64,000 nucleotides of DNA from Poecilobothrus nobilitatus (Eukaryota > Arthropoda > Insecta > Diptera > Dolichopodidae): positions 76,694,416 through 76,758,415 of the forward strand of contig OX352774.1 in assembly GCA_947095535.1 (NCBI GenBank), written 5' to 3'. Of this stretch, positions 1-11,145 are shown one piece after another. Every line of letters begins with the position of its first letter. The first letter of the stretch is position 1. Made by a program: the position numbers and the translations under genes. The notes below the pieces were generated by a model, which did not search any database, had not been told where the DNA came from, and worked only from the letters and a program-made list of their open reading frames with translations.

Positions 1-3000
1 CATTTCTTGTGTTTTTCTTTTTCTTTTTTTCAATAAATGCTTCCGGGTAACTTTCCTAGTATGTAGCTTTATATTTATAAATTCGTTTATAAGATTATTT
101 AAACTATTGTATGCTTAAATAAGATTGGAAATACTTGAAGTAAGTATATATTGTGAGACACATAACATTTATTTAAAAAAAAAAAAAAATGTTATAGGAA
201 GTTGTGATATATCACAAAAAGTATAACTTGAAAAGTAACAAGCATACTGTGTTAATATTTAAAGCACAATGCACTTAAAAGCAAATGAAAAACTTAAAAA
301 TTTTTGTTTACCAAATACAGAATCCAAAACTCAGATTCATTACTATTTTAATTCTATTATACCAATTTTTTTTCTATAAAACTGTAATTTTCATGTAAAG
401 TTAAACGAATTTTTAGTATAAAAATAATAATAGTTATTGTATATGTATATCTTTTAAAAAACTGATCATTGCAACTGCTTGGGAAGGAGCACCTTATGCA
501 CTAAACATTTTCTTTTTTATAAAATTATAATTCGTTTCTATCTCGCCTATTTTGTTCTGCACTGGTTTACATCTCTGCTAAAGAGTCTCATTATGACCCG
601 TTATGACCAACTACCCAAAACCCCTTAATCTGCGACTTTTTCCTTTGTTTATAGTAGCAACATTTATATAAAAAAAAAAACTTCGAATAATCAAATATTA
701 CATTCAAAATTGTTACAAATCTATTTTTAATATAAATTGATATATCTGAATTTCTATTTTTTACCTGTAATATTTTTTTTTTAATATATTATATACCTTA
801 GAATGGTTTAGATCAACGACAATTTTCCTTGTTGATATTTTTTATTTTTGGTTTTTTTTTTTTTTACTTCATGTGAGCCTAAGCATTAAAATCAAAATTC
901 GATTTTTTTGTATTTAGTCGTCAAGAAACTCTGATCATGACATAAGTTTTGTTTATTGTGTATTGGAATAAAATGCATACAAAGTGGGTGATAAATTTAT
1001 ACTAATTTTGAAATTGTTATTAATATTACATATATTTTATTTTTCTTCTATTTGAATTTGTGTGTGTTTGTGTGTGTGTGTGCATGTGTGTTTTGTGTGT
1101 CTGTATTGTCATTTTGTGATAATTTTTCAATTTATGTAAATAAAGAAATAAAAAGTAATAATAATATAGAAAATAGAAAAATATTCATATATGTACATAT
1201 GTATATAAAAGAAAAGTAAAATTAAAAAGAAAAATAAACAAAACAAAATGGTGGCTTAAAATAGCTCTTAAAAGTACACTGTACAGTACACTATCTATTA
1301 GTTTTTTTTTTTTGTTTTTTATTTATTTACAATACCAAGTAAAATTATATTGGAAAAATTTCCATTTGAATTTAAATGATAAAATTATCAAAGAGTTAAA
1401 TAAGCAAAAAAAAATATATATATGTATATAATAATAATAAAATACAAAACAAAAAAAAAAAAAAAACAATAATTTTATTTATTTATCAATCAATCTATAC
1501 AATTTACATACATAATATATCTTATAATTAATTAATTTTTATTTTCATAATTGTTGTTGTTTTTTTTTTTTCTTCTTGTTCTAATAATACTTAAACCAAA
1601 CTTAAAAGTTAATTACATCAATATTGATTAATCAGTAATCGATTAACAGTTAAACTAAGAGGAAGACTATTGCACTTTTATATTATTTACTCAATTTATC
1701 AAACAAACAAAATTTATAGGATTTATTTTAATATTATATATTTAATACTGAGTGCTCTACTGTCCTCTTAAACTGTGTTTATAAAAAATAAAATTAAATT
1801 AAAAAAATAAATAAATAAATAAAACAACAAAGTAAAAAACGGGAACAATAAGAAAATAAAAGAAAAGCACAAGAAAAAAAAAAAAAAATTTAAACAAAAG
1901 CATAGGGAAAAAATAGAGCAAAAGCACCATTTACTTAATGAATAAATGATTGATTTAGTGAGTGAGTGAATTTTTTACTCTCATCATATTTTCCTTTTTT
2001 TTTATTTTTTTTTTATTTTGTATAATAATCACAACAACAATTTATACAGTGAATTTTTATATTCGGTATACACTAGTACGTTATCACCGAAAATTAAAAA
2101 AGAAAAAGAAAAAAAAAACATTTTGAATAAAAGAAAATTAATAATAATAACAAAAAAAATTATAATTGAGTTAAAAATTAAATGATTATTAGAAAAACAA
2201 ATAGAGTGAAAAAACTGATTTTTATTTATTTTGTTTTTTTTTTTTTTGAGAATACGGTACATTTAAAGTAAAACGGTTTATATTATTATCAAAAACAAAA
2301 ATCATACAAAAAAAAAAAAAAAAATTAATAAAAAATTTGACACACAAAAAATAGTCAAAAATAAATTTATGCAAATCATGTCACAACAAAAAAAAAAAAA
2401 CAAGAACAAAACAAAAAGAAGATTTTTTTTTTTCTTTTGCAATTGATTAACTTCCCCTTTTCTTTAAAATTCATGTACGGTATTTATTGCGGAATTATTA
2501 AATTTTATGAAATAAAATTAAAAAAAAACAAGAAAAACAATATTATTATGTATTTATATTATAAATATGTGTAATAAATTACAATTATTAAATTAAAAAA
2601 AAAAAAAAAATTAACTAAATTTAAAAAAAAAATATCAAGGTTACTAATATGATGCTATGAAATAAAATCCAAATGAACAGGAAATTTTTTATTATTTGTA
2701 ATGAATTTAATAGTGATTCAATTTGAATATGTATTAATACTGAATTAACTTTAGTTATACTGATAAATATAAAATATACTTAGGTAGGTAGGTACTTTGT
2801 TTATTACCGCAGACATTTTATGACATTTCTGTCAACCATTTGGATCTAATCAAATCTTTTGTATATAACTATAGCTTTTCTTTCTAGACAGGTGCGTACA
2901 TCACTTGATGCTTTCAAGCTTTTTGGGAAAATTTTTTGGGTACATTTAACATTTTGCTTAACGAAATATGTTTGTTTTGCTGAGATAATGTTAGCTCAGT

Positions 3001-3120
3001 TTGTTAGCGTTATTTCATAAGAATAATAATATGATGTGGAAGTTAATAATGTACATATTGCCAAATATTGTCTAATTAATGTACATAATTAATCCTCTAA
3101 AAAATATTGTCTATAAAAGA
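1..3120. other. AT-rich non-coding region
   Basis: I see no supportable gene here. The stretch is dominated by A and T homopolymers, a GT-rich microsatellite near 1057-1100 and short AAT/AATA runs. The few open frames are low-complexity poly-Phe/poly-Lys artefacts. It could be intergenic or part of a long intron of the ABCG gene downstream; nothing in the sequence decides between these. Confidence 0.6.
1057..1100. repeat. GT microsatellite, interrupted
   Basis: TG dinucleotide runs are interrupted by TTTG and CATG units. This is ordinary simple sequence repeat DNA. Confidence 0.7.
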
Positions 3121-3131
3121 TTTGTCTATCT
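3121..3131. repeat. Target-site duplication, left copy (SINE at 3.13 kb)
   Basis: TTTGTCTATCT matches 3317-3327 exactly and directly abuts the SINE head. Confidence 0.9.
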
Positions 3132-3316
3132 GGGGCCTCAGTGGCCTAGTGGGTAAGAGCGTATAAAATACGATGTAAACATCGAGGGAGTGTGGGTTCG
3201 AATCCCACGCACATCGTAAGAGTAATTCCTCCTTACGGCATTTACAGACATGCCTGAAAAGGAAAGGCTGTGTAATTTCCTGTTCACATTTATGTAGCTA
3301 AAAAAAAAAAAAAAAA
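3132..3316 (+). mobile_element. tRNA-derived SINE, near-complete copy with target-site duplication
   Basis: The head is tRNA-like and carries both internal RNA polymerase III promoter boxes. Box A, TGGCCTAGTGG, is at 3142-3152, and a perfect box B, GGTTCGAATCC, is at 3195-3205. A roughly 100-bp unrelated body follows (TTACGGCATTTACAG..., GGCTGTGTAATTTCCTG) and then a run of 16 A at 3301-3316. The element is flanked by an exact 11-bp direct repeat, TTTGTCTATCT, at 3121-3131 and 3317-3327, the target-site duplication of LINE-mediated insertion. Intact boxes, an intact tail and a perfect duplication suggest a fairly recent insertion. It is not a functional tRNA gene, because the 3' body and poly-A tail continue past the tRNA portion. 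Five other copies or fragments lie in this window. Confidence 0.93.
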
Positions 3317-3327
3317 TTTGTCTATCT
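3317..3327. repeat. Target-site duplication, right copy (SINE at 3.13 kb)
   Basis: TTTGTCTATCT directly follows the A tail and is identical to 3121-3131. Confidence 0.9.
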
Positions 3328-5755
3328 TACAAATTATTACAAAATAAATTTATTATTTACATACTTACTATTTGAACATTTCTCAAATTTGATTTCCTGG
3401 AAATCCTGCAATAAACACCGTACATTCCATCTGGGAAATTTGAATCTTGTGGCTAGTCTTTTGAATATTTGTTTCAAAATATCCTGATTTTCAGTATACC
3501 GCGAAATTCAGTATACCGAATTTTTGAATATTGACTTATAAAGTAAATATTTATTCTATAGGAATACTGATGTTGACGTCAGCAATTTTACTGTCACATT
3601 ACAGTTAGAATACGCATTACTAAGAGCATATTATGTATAAACTGTTCTTTGTTTTGAAAACGACGTTTTCTTTTTAATTCGATTCTGATTCGAGACTAAA
3701 TTATAGAAAACCAACATGTTCGCAAATTAAATTCATGACATTTTCTTACTTTTTACTTACGTAATCTTTCAATTGAAATTTCTGGGAACATCATATCGTC
3801 ATTATCTTATGTTTGGGACACACTTAATTGAGACTTCCATAGAATAAATAATTAGTAAAATTTAAATTTGTGACACTCAGTTATCTTATAAATTTCTTTA
3901 CGTTGTTTACTGTTCAAACATTTTTATTTATTTACTATATAGTCTATAATCTAGATTAACTATTATTCTTTATTTGATGTCTTTTTAAGTGATTTCATAT
4001 TATTAGTTATAAAAATTTGCTAAAATTGTTGTAACTCTTTTCCATATAAACTTAAACCTTGCGAAAATCCTGTTTAAAAAGTGAAAAATTAATAAAATAA
4101 ATTGAGCTTAAATAAAAACTTGTATTATCGCTTCTGTTATATAAAAATATAATATGTATTTTAACTCTCATTAAGTCAAAAAAATTTTTTTTTTATTGTT
4201 TTATTCTTTTAAACACTTTATTTACATTTTTTAAACTTATTAAAAGATTAAAAATGGTTGAGGTTGAAGAAAATGAAAAATCCGGAATTATTAAAATATA
4301 AATTAAGAAACATAATTTCTGTAGGTACAATAAAAAAGACTGGTTCAATTATTGGTACATATTTACAATGATAAAATTTTCAACCAGATTTAGTTAAATT
4401 AACCTAAAAAAAATTTTTCGAAAGCTTTGGACGAATTTTCATTATCATATATACAAACTTGTTAAACACCAAACACCTAATAATGATGCTGCCTTATAGT
4501 TCAAAATTTATTCTATTTGAGTATTAAAAGCCATAAAATTTAAAAAGTTTTATTAAAATTCAAATAAAAATTCTGTTCAAAATTTATTTTTCTATTAAAT
4601 TTTGTATAAAAATTGTTTTTCAAATTTCAATTTATTACGTAATGTAGTAAAAATCTAGCAATACATTTAAAACGTCATTATATGAGTCATTAATTAATTT
4701 CATACTGTTTATTTTAAATTCAAGTAACGTTTAAATTAAAATAACAGATACAGTAATTGTGTTTCATTATATTTTTTTTTTATATTTTTATATATTTTAA
4801 GAAATTATACATATACATATATATTTAGCGTATATACACTAAATTTATTAAATAAAACACTGTTATTAAGTTCATTGAAATTTCTTAAATCTTAACTTTA
4901 TTATTATTTTAAATTTAAACTTTAATTATTCTATTTCAAATTTATTAATTATTGTTTTAACAAAAATAATTTTTATCCTTTTAATTACCTAAATTATATT
5001 TTATTAATTTTGAACCTTTTGTACCTTTTGAACCTTTTAGTCAACGAAAGACTTGTTTTTTATTTGTAACAATTAGAAAAATTAATGATTTTTATGAACT
5101 GTAAATTTTTAAGAAAGAATAAAAAAATTAAGAAAAGTATTATTAGGGTGATGCTACGTATATGATTTATTTTTAATTAAATGTGTTCAAATTTTCAAGC
5201 ATTTTTAATTTAAATAAAAATAAATTTTACAATTTAATAAAAAAAAAAATAAAATATGTATCAAAATTAACTCTTAGGATTGATTGTTTTAAAAATTCAA
5301 CTTTGAATAATATTTCGGAGTTTTTGAAACATAACCTGCAGCTCATCAACCAATGAAATATGTCATGGAAATTGAATTCTTACGAGTATTGGACAATGAA
5401 TCGAGTAATTTTTAATTTACTATTTGCTAAAACTATTATGGGTTTAATAATTTGTATTTGATATTAGTTGATTTTATTTAAAGAAAATCGAATAATTTTG
5501 ATGTACAAAATCAGTTCAATTTCGAATATAGAATTATTTCTTTTGCCTAGAATATTTCTTTAAGTAGATATGACGATTGGAAACCAAAAAAAAAATCTAA
5601 AGAAAGAAAAAGGAAATGATTATGAGAATAATTAGTTCTTTTTAAAAATTTTGTAAATTTACATTATTTTTAAAAAAATTTCGGAAACATGTACGTATAT
5701 ATTATATAAAGGTATCTGTTTTTTTTTTTTTTTCGTTTTTTTTAGTTTATTAATT
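3328..5755. other. AT-rich non-coding region
   Basis: No gene is seen. A short direct repeat of ATTCAGTATACCG occurs around 3490-3525, and a lone palindromic TGACGTCA (the CRE consensus) is at 3574-3581. Neither has supporting context. The rest is AT-rich sequence with many stops in all frames. Confidence 0.55.
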
Positions 5756-5931
5756 TGTTCCCCTGCCACATATGTATATGCGACAAGGAAATTGCACAGC
5801 CTTTTCTTTCCATAGCTGTGACTGTAAATGTTTGTAATTATTCTTAAAATGTGTGTGAGATTCGAACCGACGATATCTCCGTCTTTCAACGTATTTTATA
5901 CTTTCTTACTCACTACTACCACGGTCCCCTA
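5756..5931 (-). mobile_element. tRNA-derived SINE, older diverged copy
   Basis: Read on the minus strand, this starts with a diverged tRNA-like head (GGGGACCGTGGTAGTAGTGAG, from about 5931 down). It has a decayed box B region (CGGTTCGAATC) and the family body that ends in GCCACATAAATG-like sequence, followed by an A-rich tail (T run near 5718-5752 on the plus strand). It matches the family at 3132-3316 but with many substitutions in box A, so it is probably inactive. Precise ends and a target duplication could not be fixed. Confidence 0.8.
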
Positions 5932-7080
5932 TTTTATTTTATTTTTTACAAATCAAATTATATTGTTAGAGTTGTAAAGGTTCTGACGACAATTAACGAT
6001 TATATACCCATCTGATTGTAAACTATATCTATTTATTTCTATTCCAATTATAAAAATGACCATCGATTTTTTAGACTCTTTGTTTTTTGCATTACTTTCG
6101 AATAAATAAAAAAAAAAAGAGAAAAAGAAAAAAAAAATGGAACAATTAAAGAAGGTACAAATTATATTTAATTAACTATTTACCTATACATAATGTAAAT
6201 AATATACAGAAAGAGATCAAATTATTACATTTGTTAAATTTTAATATTCAAAAAAACTATTGAAATAGTTTAAAATATAATATTTAAATCACACAATCAA
6301 TTTTCATTTACATAAAATCAGCTTTGCAAAAAAAAAATAAAAAACGCTCTTCAGAATCAAAACAAAATCTTTTAAGGTTATTTATTACTATATTACATCT
6401 GATTAATTTATAACAATAAAAATACATATAAATGCTTAATATTACATAATATTTTTCTTTTCATTAATAATTGATTTGTACATACCATATACATATCAAT
6501 ATGCAAGTATTTATTTTTATTTAAAAATTCATTTCAATTTTTCTATTTTTAAAATAACTTACGACCTTTTTAATTACGTTTCTTATCAATTTAATTTTTA
6601 CACATGTAAAATTGATTAAAATTCTCTTAATTCACTGAATTATACACTTATTATAAATACTAAAAATTATTGATGAGCTGATATTAAAATTAACAATCAA
6701 TTTTATCAATTTATATTATAAATAAATATATATATATGTATTTAACATTGACCATCATTAACATTGAAGAGTATAATAATATTTTATATTCGTTTTGTTT
6801 CAGCTTTAGTTTCATGTTTAGTTGTTTTTTTTTTTTTCAGTTCAGTGGAATGTATCAAATTTAATTGTACATACACTTGAACTGTTTTCAATCTCTTAAT
6901 TATAAATTTAGGAAATTTTATGAACCACAACCCTATTTTTTTTTTTTGTTTTTTTTTGTTTTTACACCTTTTTTCTAATAACATAATGTAATTTTATATT
7001 TATTAGACGTTATTGCATCATGATTTTATTTCATAGCACCATTAAAATACTATTTTATTGTTATTTTATTATTATTATTA
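5932..7080. other. AT-rich non-coding region
   Basis: No gene is seen. The stretch contains poly-A and poly-T tracts and short TA-rich runs. Open frames are low complexity. Confidence 0.55.
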
Positions 7081-7104
7081 CAGTAGACTCGCGATAACTT
7101 GAAC
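7081..7104 (+). repeat. Left terminal inverted repeat of outer element
   Basis: Starts CAGTAGACTCGCGATAAC and pairs with 8365-8388 (22 of 24 bases). Confidence 0.85.
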
Positions 7105-7410
7105 ATGTAAAAAATCAAAACTGTTCAAGTTAGAAAATTGTTCAAGTTAATGGATCACCGTATTAAATAAAATATTTCTTAGGAAATATAATGTTAATAG
7201 TTAATTATTTTATTGACAAAATTGACAGTTACATAATAGAAAATTTCAAACAAATTAAAAACAAATATTTAAAAATTCAGATAATATAAGAAAAATTAAA
7301 AAAGTAAAAGTTCTTATTTTTTAACTCTTAATTTTTTTAATTGAACTGTAAACAAGTGCAGACGTGTTTGGAGAAAATAAAATAAAGTAATACTTATATA
7401 AATAAATTTT

Positions 7411-7480
7411 TTGTATTGTTATGTATGTTTTGTACATTATGTTTTATGTTTTGTATTGTTATGTATGTATTGTACATTAT
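7411..7480. repeat. Tandem duplication, 40-bp period
   Basis: TTGTATTGTTATGTATGT followed by a TACATTAT end occurs at 7411-7440 and again at 7451-7480 with a single difference. The open frames here (Tyr/Cys/Val-rich) are products of this repeat rather than a gene. Confidence 0.75.
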
Positions 7481-7661
7481 GTAGAATATGTTTGTATTGT
7501 ACATTCATTTTTAATAATATTAGTGATTCTATTCTTGTTTTTATATGCATTGTATTCGAAAATTTGTATGTATTTGCCGCTGTTCGAATCTGAATACATA
7601 CAAATACATACATACATGCCAAATTCGAAAAAAAAAAATTTGTTCAAGTTATAAAGCATAT

Positions 7662-7694
7662 GGGCCTTTCCACACGAGTAGTGTCCTCTTTCGT
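7662..7694 (+). repeat. Left terminal inverted repeat of inner MITE
   Basis: 33 bp, starting GGGCCTTTCCACACGAG. It is a perfect inverse match to 8276-8308. Confidence 0.93.
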
Positions 7695-8275
7695 CATTTT
7701 TTACTTTTACCTTCGTTTCATATACCCTCTTGCCTATAAACTAAATTTGTTGTGGGGATTTTTAGGAGTAATTTTTTAAACCAAAATTTTAGAGTTTAAA
7801 AATTTAGTCCACTAACACAAACAAAAACTCAAATAAAAATTTTTATGAGGGTCAAAAAAATTTTATGTGTACATACGTTTCATTCACGTTTCGAAAATTA
7901 AAGAAAAAAGTTTTTGAAACGGTCGCAGCAAATTTTTAAAAAAGTAAAGTGATTTTTGATCTTTCACTTGATGAAATTATTAAAATATATTCTATTGACA
8001 AAAAGAAATTATGTGCACAGTACAGAGTTTATTCTATTTCTAGGTACATACATATATAATATATATTATTTAAAAATTACAGGCAAAAAAAATCTTATGT
8101 TACTTAAATACAAAAAAAAAATTTATTTGTTTTATGCGTGCTTTTTTTTTATATTTATTACCTACCTCTCGCAACAAATTTTGTTTTAAAATGAAATATT
8201 TACACACACATATAAAAGTAACGACTATCGAGAGGAACAGTGTGGAAATAAAAAAAAGAGGAAAGTAGTCACGAA

Positions 8276-8308
8276 ACGAAAGAGGACACTACTCGTGTGG
8301 AAAGGCCC
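8276..8308 (-). repeat. Right terminal inverted repeat of inner MITE
   Basis: 33 bp ending CTCGTGTGGAAAGGCCC. It is a perfect inverse match to 7662-7694. Confidence 0.93.
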
Positions 8309-8364
8309 TATGAAAGCAAAAATTTTAACTGTTCAACTTATTGGATAGTTCAAGTTATACTAAT

Positions 8365-8388
8365 GTTCAAGTTATCGCGAATCCACTG
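8365..8388 (-). repeat. Right terminal inverted repeat of outer element
   Basis: Its reverse complement starts CAGTGGATTCGCGATAAC and pairs with 7081-7104. Confidence 0.85.
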
Positions 8389-9180
8389 CATTATTATTAA
8401 ATTGATTGAATGAAGAATACAAAATGAACTTTTGTTTTAAGATTTATAAGTTTTTTATTCTTTTTCTTCTTTTTTTTAATTTTTTTTTTTTTTTTACTTT
8501 TTTCTTTCAAATTTAGAATCAGTTTACAATCAAACTTTTAACAATTAACAACTCAGAATTTTAAAACTGAACTCAACTATTTGGATAACTAGATTATTGC
8601 TATTTTTTATTGTCGTTTTGATAAAAAATTGGAAAATAATTTAAAAAAAAAAAAAAAAAACAAATAATAAAATTAAGGAATATAAAGAATTAATTAAATA
8701 CAATAAGAACAAAAACAAAAAATAACAAACCTTTAAACATAATATACATACATATATGGATTTAAAAATAGAAGGAAAAGAGATGTGATGACTCGTTAAG
8801 AACCAGTCTTTATAAAATATAGAAAAGAACATAACAAAGAAAAACAACAAAAACAACAAAAAAAAAATCAACGATTATAAAAAAAATTTTTTTTTTTTTT
8901 TTTCTTTAATATACAAAAACAAAAAAACAAAACAAAATCTTAAATCAAATTAAAATAATTAAAAAAAAAAAACAAAGATAAAAAGAGATATGTAAGATTC
9001 AAGATACAAGGAACTATAATCAAAATAAAATTTTAATTTGAATCAATAAAAAAAAAAAAAAAATATTAATTTTTAAATTTAAAAACAAAAAACAGGAAAA
9101 AAAACAATAACAAATAAATAAGAAACAAATTTAGAATTCTTAAGCAATAATTTGTTTTTTTTTTTAACCATTTTTAAAAA
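8389..9180. other. Homopolymer-rich sequence upstream of the ABCG exon
   Basis: Long A and T runs dominate and no coding potential is evident. This is probably the 3' part of an intron in the 5' untranslated region, because a splice acceptor ends it at 9244. Confidence 0.5.
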
Positions 9181-9197
9181 CGTTAATTTAATTTGTT

Positions 9198-9244
9198 TTT
9201 TTTTTTTTTTTTTCATTTGCTTTATTTTTGGTTTTTTAATTCAG
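9198..9244 (+). promoter_or_regulatory. Probable 3' splice site (polypyrimidine tract plus AG)
   Basis: A T-rich tract (9195-9213 and on through TTTGGTTTTTTAA) ends in TTCAG at 9240-9244, eight bases before the AAAATGG start context of the ABCG frame. This is a strong acceptor form. It implies that the transcript has an upstream exon lying in, or before, this window. It also means the in-frame ATG at 9193 lies in intron and is not the true start. Confidence 0.7.
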
Positions 9245-9252
9245 TAGATAAA

Positions 9253-11145
9253 ATGGATTTGATTGAAACAGTTAAAAAACCAAAGGACGTTGAATTTCAA
9301 GATATATTTTATAGTGTTAGTACAAGTAATTTTAATAATAATTTTAATATATTTAAAAATAATAGTAATCGTAATATATTACATGGTGTTAGTGGAGTAT
9401 TTCGTAATGGTCAATTTACAGCAATTATGGGACAATCAGGTGCTGGTAAAAGTTCTTTATTAAATTCAATATCCGGTTATACAACATCTGGTGTAACTGG
9501 ACATATTAAAATTAATAAAAAAAATTCATGTTATATAACACAAGATGATTTTCATCAACCATTATTAACTGTTGAAGAATTAATGCATATATCATGTAAA
9601 TTAAAATTAAATATAAATAGATCACAACATAATCAAATAATAACAGAAATATTAGAAAATTTAAGTTTAAATCATAGACGTGATGTTACAGCAGAAAATT
9701 TAAGTGGTGGTGAACGTAAACGTTTATCAATTGCATTAGAATTAGTTGCAGATCCAAAAATATTTTTTTTAGATGAACCAACAAGTGGTTTAGATGAAGT
9801 AACAGCTGGACAATGTTGTCGTTTATTAAAAATGATGGCAAAACAAGGACGTACAATTGTATGTACAATACATCAACCATCAGCAACAATATTTTCATTA
9901 TTTGATTCAGTATATGTATTAGGAAAAGGTAAATGTGTATATCAAGGTGGTCCAAGTTCAATAATATCATTTTTATCACAAATTAATTTAATTTGTCCAA
10001 AAACTTATAGTCCAAGTGATTATATTATTGAAGTATGTGATACAGATGATGGTAAATATATACCAAATTTATCTGAATTAATTCAAAATGGTAAATTAAT
10101 TTATTATAAAAAAGATATAACATTAACTGATAATAATATAAATAATGATGATTTAATACAAATGATTGAATATAAAAATGCTATAACAACATTATTTCAA
10201 GAACAAACAATAAATAAACGTAAAACATTTAATTGTTTTAATCAAACAAATGCATTATTTGAAAAAATGAAATCATTTACAAAATGGATACGTCCAGATA
10301 GTTCACATCCAATTTCATCATTTAAACAATTTATTGTATTATATTCACTTATGATGACAAAAATATGTCGAAATCGTATTGCATTATGGATACAATTAAT
10401 ACATCATATAATGTGTGGTTCATTTTTTGGTTTAATATTTTATAATGCAAATAATCAAGGTGAACGTATGTTTGATCATTTAAAATTTTGTATTGGTTGT
10501 GTTTTAGTTATTTGTTATACACAAGTAATGGTACCTGTACTTAGTTTTCCATTTGAAGTGAAATTAGTTAAAAAAGAATATTTTAATCGTTGGTATACAT
10601 TACCACCATATTATATTGCATTAAATTTATCAAGAATACCATTTCAATTATTATTTAATATGATATTTTTAACAATAACATATTGGATGGCTGGTTTACC
10701 ACGTCAAATTTGGAGATATTTAATATTTTCAGCAGCTGGTTTTATAACAGGTTTAGTTGCTGAAAGTATGGGTTTATTTATTGGTGCAACATTTAAAGTA
10801 ACAAATGGTGCTGTTGTTGCACCATTAACAATAGCACCATTATTAGGTTTAGCAATATATGGTTTTGATTTTGCATCACATATAACAACTGTTGTTAGTT
10901 TATTAATGAAATTTTCATATATTCGTGTATCAGTTGTTGCATTTGTATTAATTGTATTTGGTTTTGATCGTCCAAATTTAGATTGTAATGATATTTATTG
11001 TCATTTTGGTGATCCAAAAGTTTTATTAAAATTTTTAGATATTGATCATGTATCAATTTGGACACAATTTGGTTTATTAATAGGATTAATGTTATTTTTT
11101 AGAGCATTATTATTTATTAGTTTAAAAAAACGTTGTCGTACATAA
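9253..11145 (+). CDS. ABC transporter, subfamily G (ABCG1/ABCG4-like half-transporter)
   Basis: This encodes a 630-residue half-transporter with one ATP-binding domain followed by one membrane domain, the ABCG order, expected to act as a dimer exporting lipids or other hydrophobic substrates. Residues are counted from the ATG at 9253. Visible motifs: Walker A GQSGAGKSS (60-68), Q-loop ITQDD (95-99), signature LSGGERKRLSIALEL (150-164), Walker B IFFLDEPTSGLD (170-181) and H-loop TIHQPSA (205-211). About six hydrophobic segments follow (roughly 378-397, 413-432, 463-482, 490-510, 521-538 and 602-625), and a Cys-bearing outer loop, DCNDIYCHFGDPK, comes before the last one. The frame could open 20 codons earlier at 9193, but those codons are a poly-Phe translation of a splice-acceptor tract, and 9253 has a good AAAATGG context. 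The coding part has no intron and appears intact, and codons nearly all end in A or T. Family assignment is firm; the orthologue and substrate are not resolved. Confidence 0.95.
   Translation: MDLIETVKKPKDVEFQDIFYSVSTSNFNNNFNIFKNNSNRNILHGVSGVFRNGQFTAIMGQSGAGKSSLLNSISGYTTSGVTGHIKINKKNSCYITQDDFHQPLLTVEELMHISCKLKLNINRSQHNQIITEILENLSLNHRRDVTAENLSGGERKRLSIALELVADPKIFFLDEPTSGLDEVTAGQCCRLLKMMAKQGRTIVCTIHQPSATIFSLFDSVYVLGKGKCVYQGGPSSIISFLSQINLICPKTYSPSDYIIEVCDTDDGKYIPNLSELIQNGKLIYYKKDITLTDNNINNDDLIQMIEYKNAITTLFQEQTINKRKTFNCFNQTNALFEKMKSFTKWIRPDSSHPISSFKQFIVLYSLMMTKICRNRIALWIQLIHHIMCGSFFGLIFYNANNQGERMFDHLKFCIGCVLVICYTQVMVPVLSFPFEVKLVKKEYFNRWYTLPPYYIALNLSRIPFQLLFNMIFLTITYWMAGLPRQIWRYLIFSAAGFITGLVAESMGLFIGATFKVTNGAVVAPLTIAPLLGLAIYGFDFASHITTVVSLLMKFSYIRVSVVAFVLIVFGFDRPNLDCNDIYCHFGDPKVLLKFLDIDHVSIWTQFGLLIGLMLFFRALLFISLKKRCRT

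Larger units (their letters stand above)
7662..8308. mobile_element. Short inverted-repeat transposon (MITE), inserted in the outer element
   Basis: It has perfect 33-bp terminal inverted repeats, 7662-7694 and 8276-8308, beginning GGGCCTTTCCACACGAGT. The 647-bp interior has no long open frame. The flanks read CATAT on the left and TATGA on the right, compatible with a 3-bp TAT target duplication, which would fit PIF/Harbinger-like insertion, but the superfamily is not certain. It sits inside the outer element, so it is the younger of the two; its perfect ends agree with that. Confidence 0.88.
7081..8388. mobile_element. Pogo/Tigger-like inverted-repeat element (outer of a nested pair)
   Basis: The ends are 24-bp terminal inverted repeats at 7081-7104 and 8365-8388, matching at 22 of 24 positions. 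They begin CAGTAGACTCGCGATAACTT on the left and CAGTGGATTCGCGATAACTT on the right, reading inward. Further in, a second motif, GTTCAAGTT, recurs near both ends. A CAGT start plus a TA on the left flank is the pattern of pogo/Tigger members of the Tc1/mariner superfamily; the right flank reads CA, so the TA duplication is no longer exact. No transposase open frame is present, so this would be a non-autonomous element. About half of its length is the inner element inserted at 7662. Confidence 0.8.

Noticed and set aside
3132..3216. A tRNA gene, because boxes A and B are perfect
   Set aside because: The sequence continues into a shared non-tRNA body and a poly-A tail with a target duplication, and the same unit is dispersed; it is a SINE.
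3574..3581. CRE-type regulatory site TGACGTCA
   Set aside because: A single 8-mer with no neighbouring promoter or gene start is not evidence of function.
7411..7739. Overlapping Cys/Tyr/Val-rich small open frames
   Set aside because: They follow a 40-bp tandem repeat, occur in several frames on both strands, and run across a transposon boundary.
9193..9252. A 20-residue N-terminal hydrophobic extension or signal peptide of the ABCG protein
   Set aside because: The poly-Phe stretch is a translated polypyrimidine tract ending in TTCAG; the good start context is at 9253, and ABCG half-transporters do not normally have a cleaved signal.
9686..9979. 97-codon open frame on the minus strand
   Set aside because: It lies entirely antisense to the conserved ATP-binding domain of the ABCG gene and reads as low-complexity Leu/Ile/His; it is a shadow.
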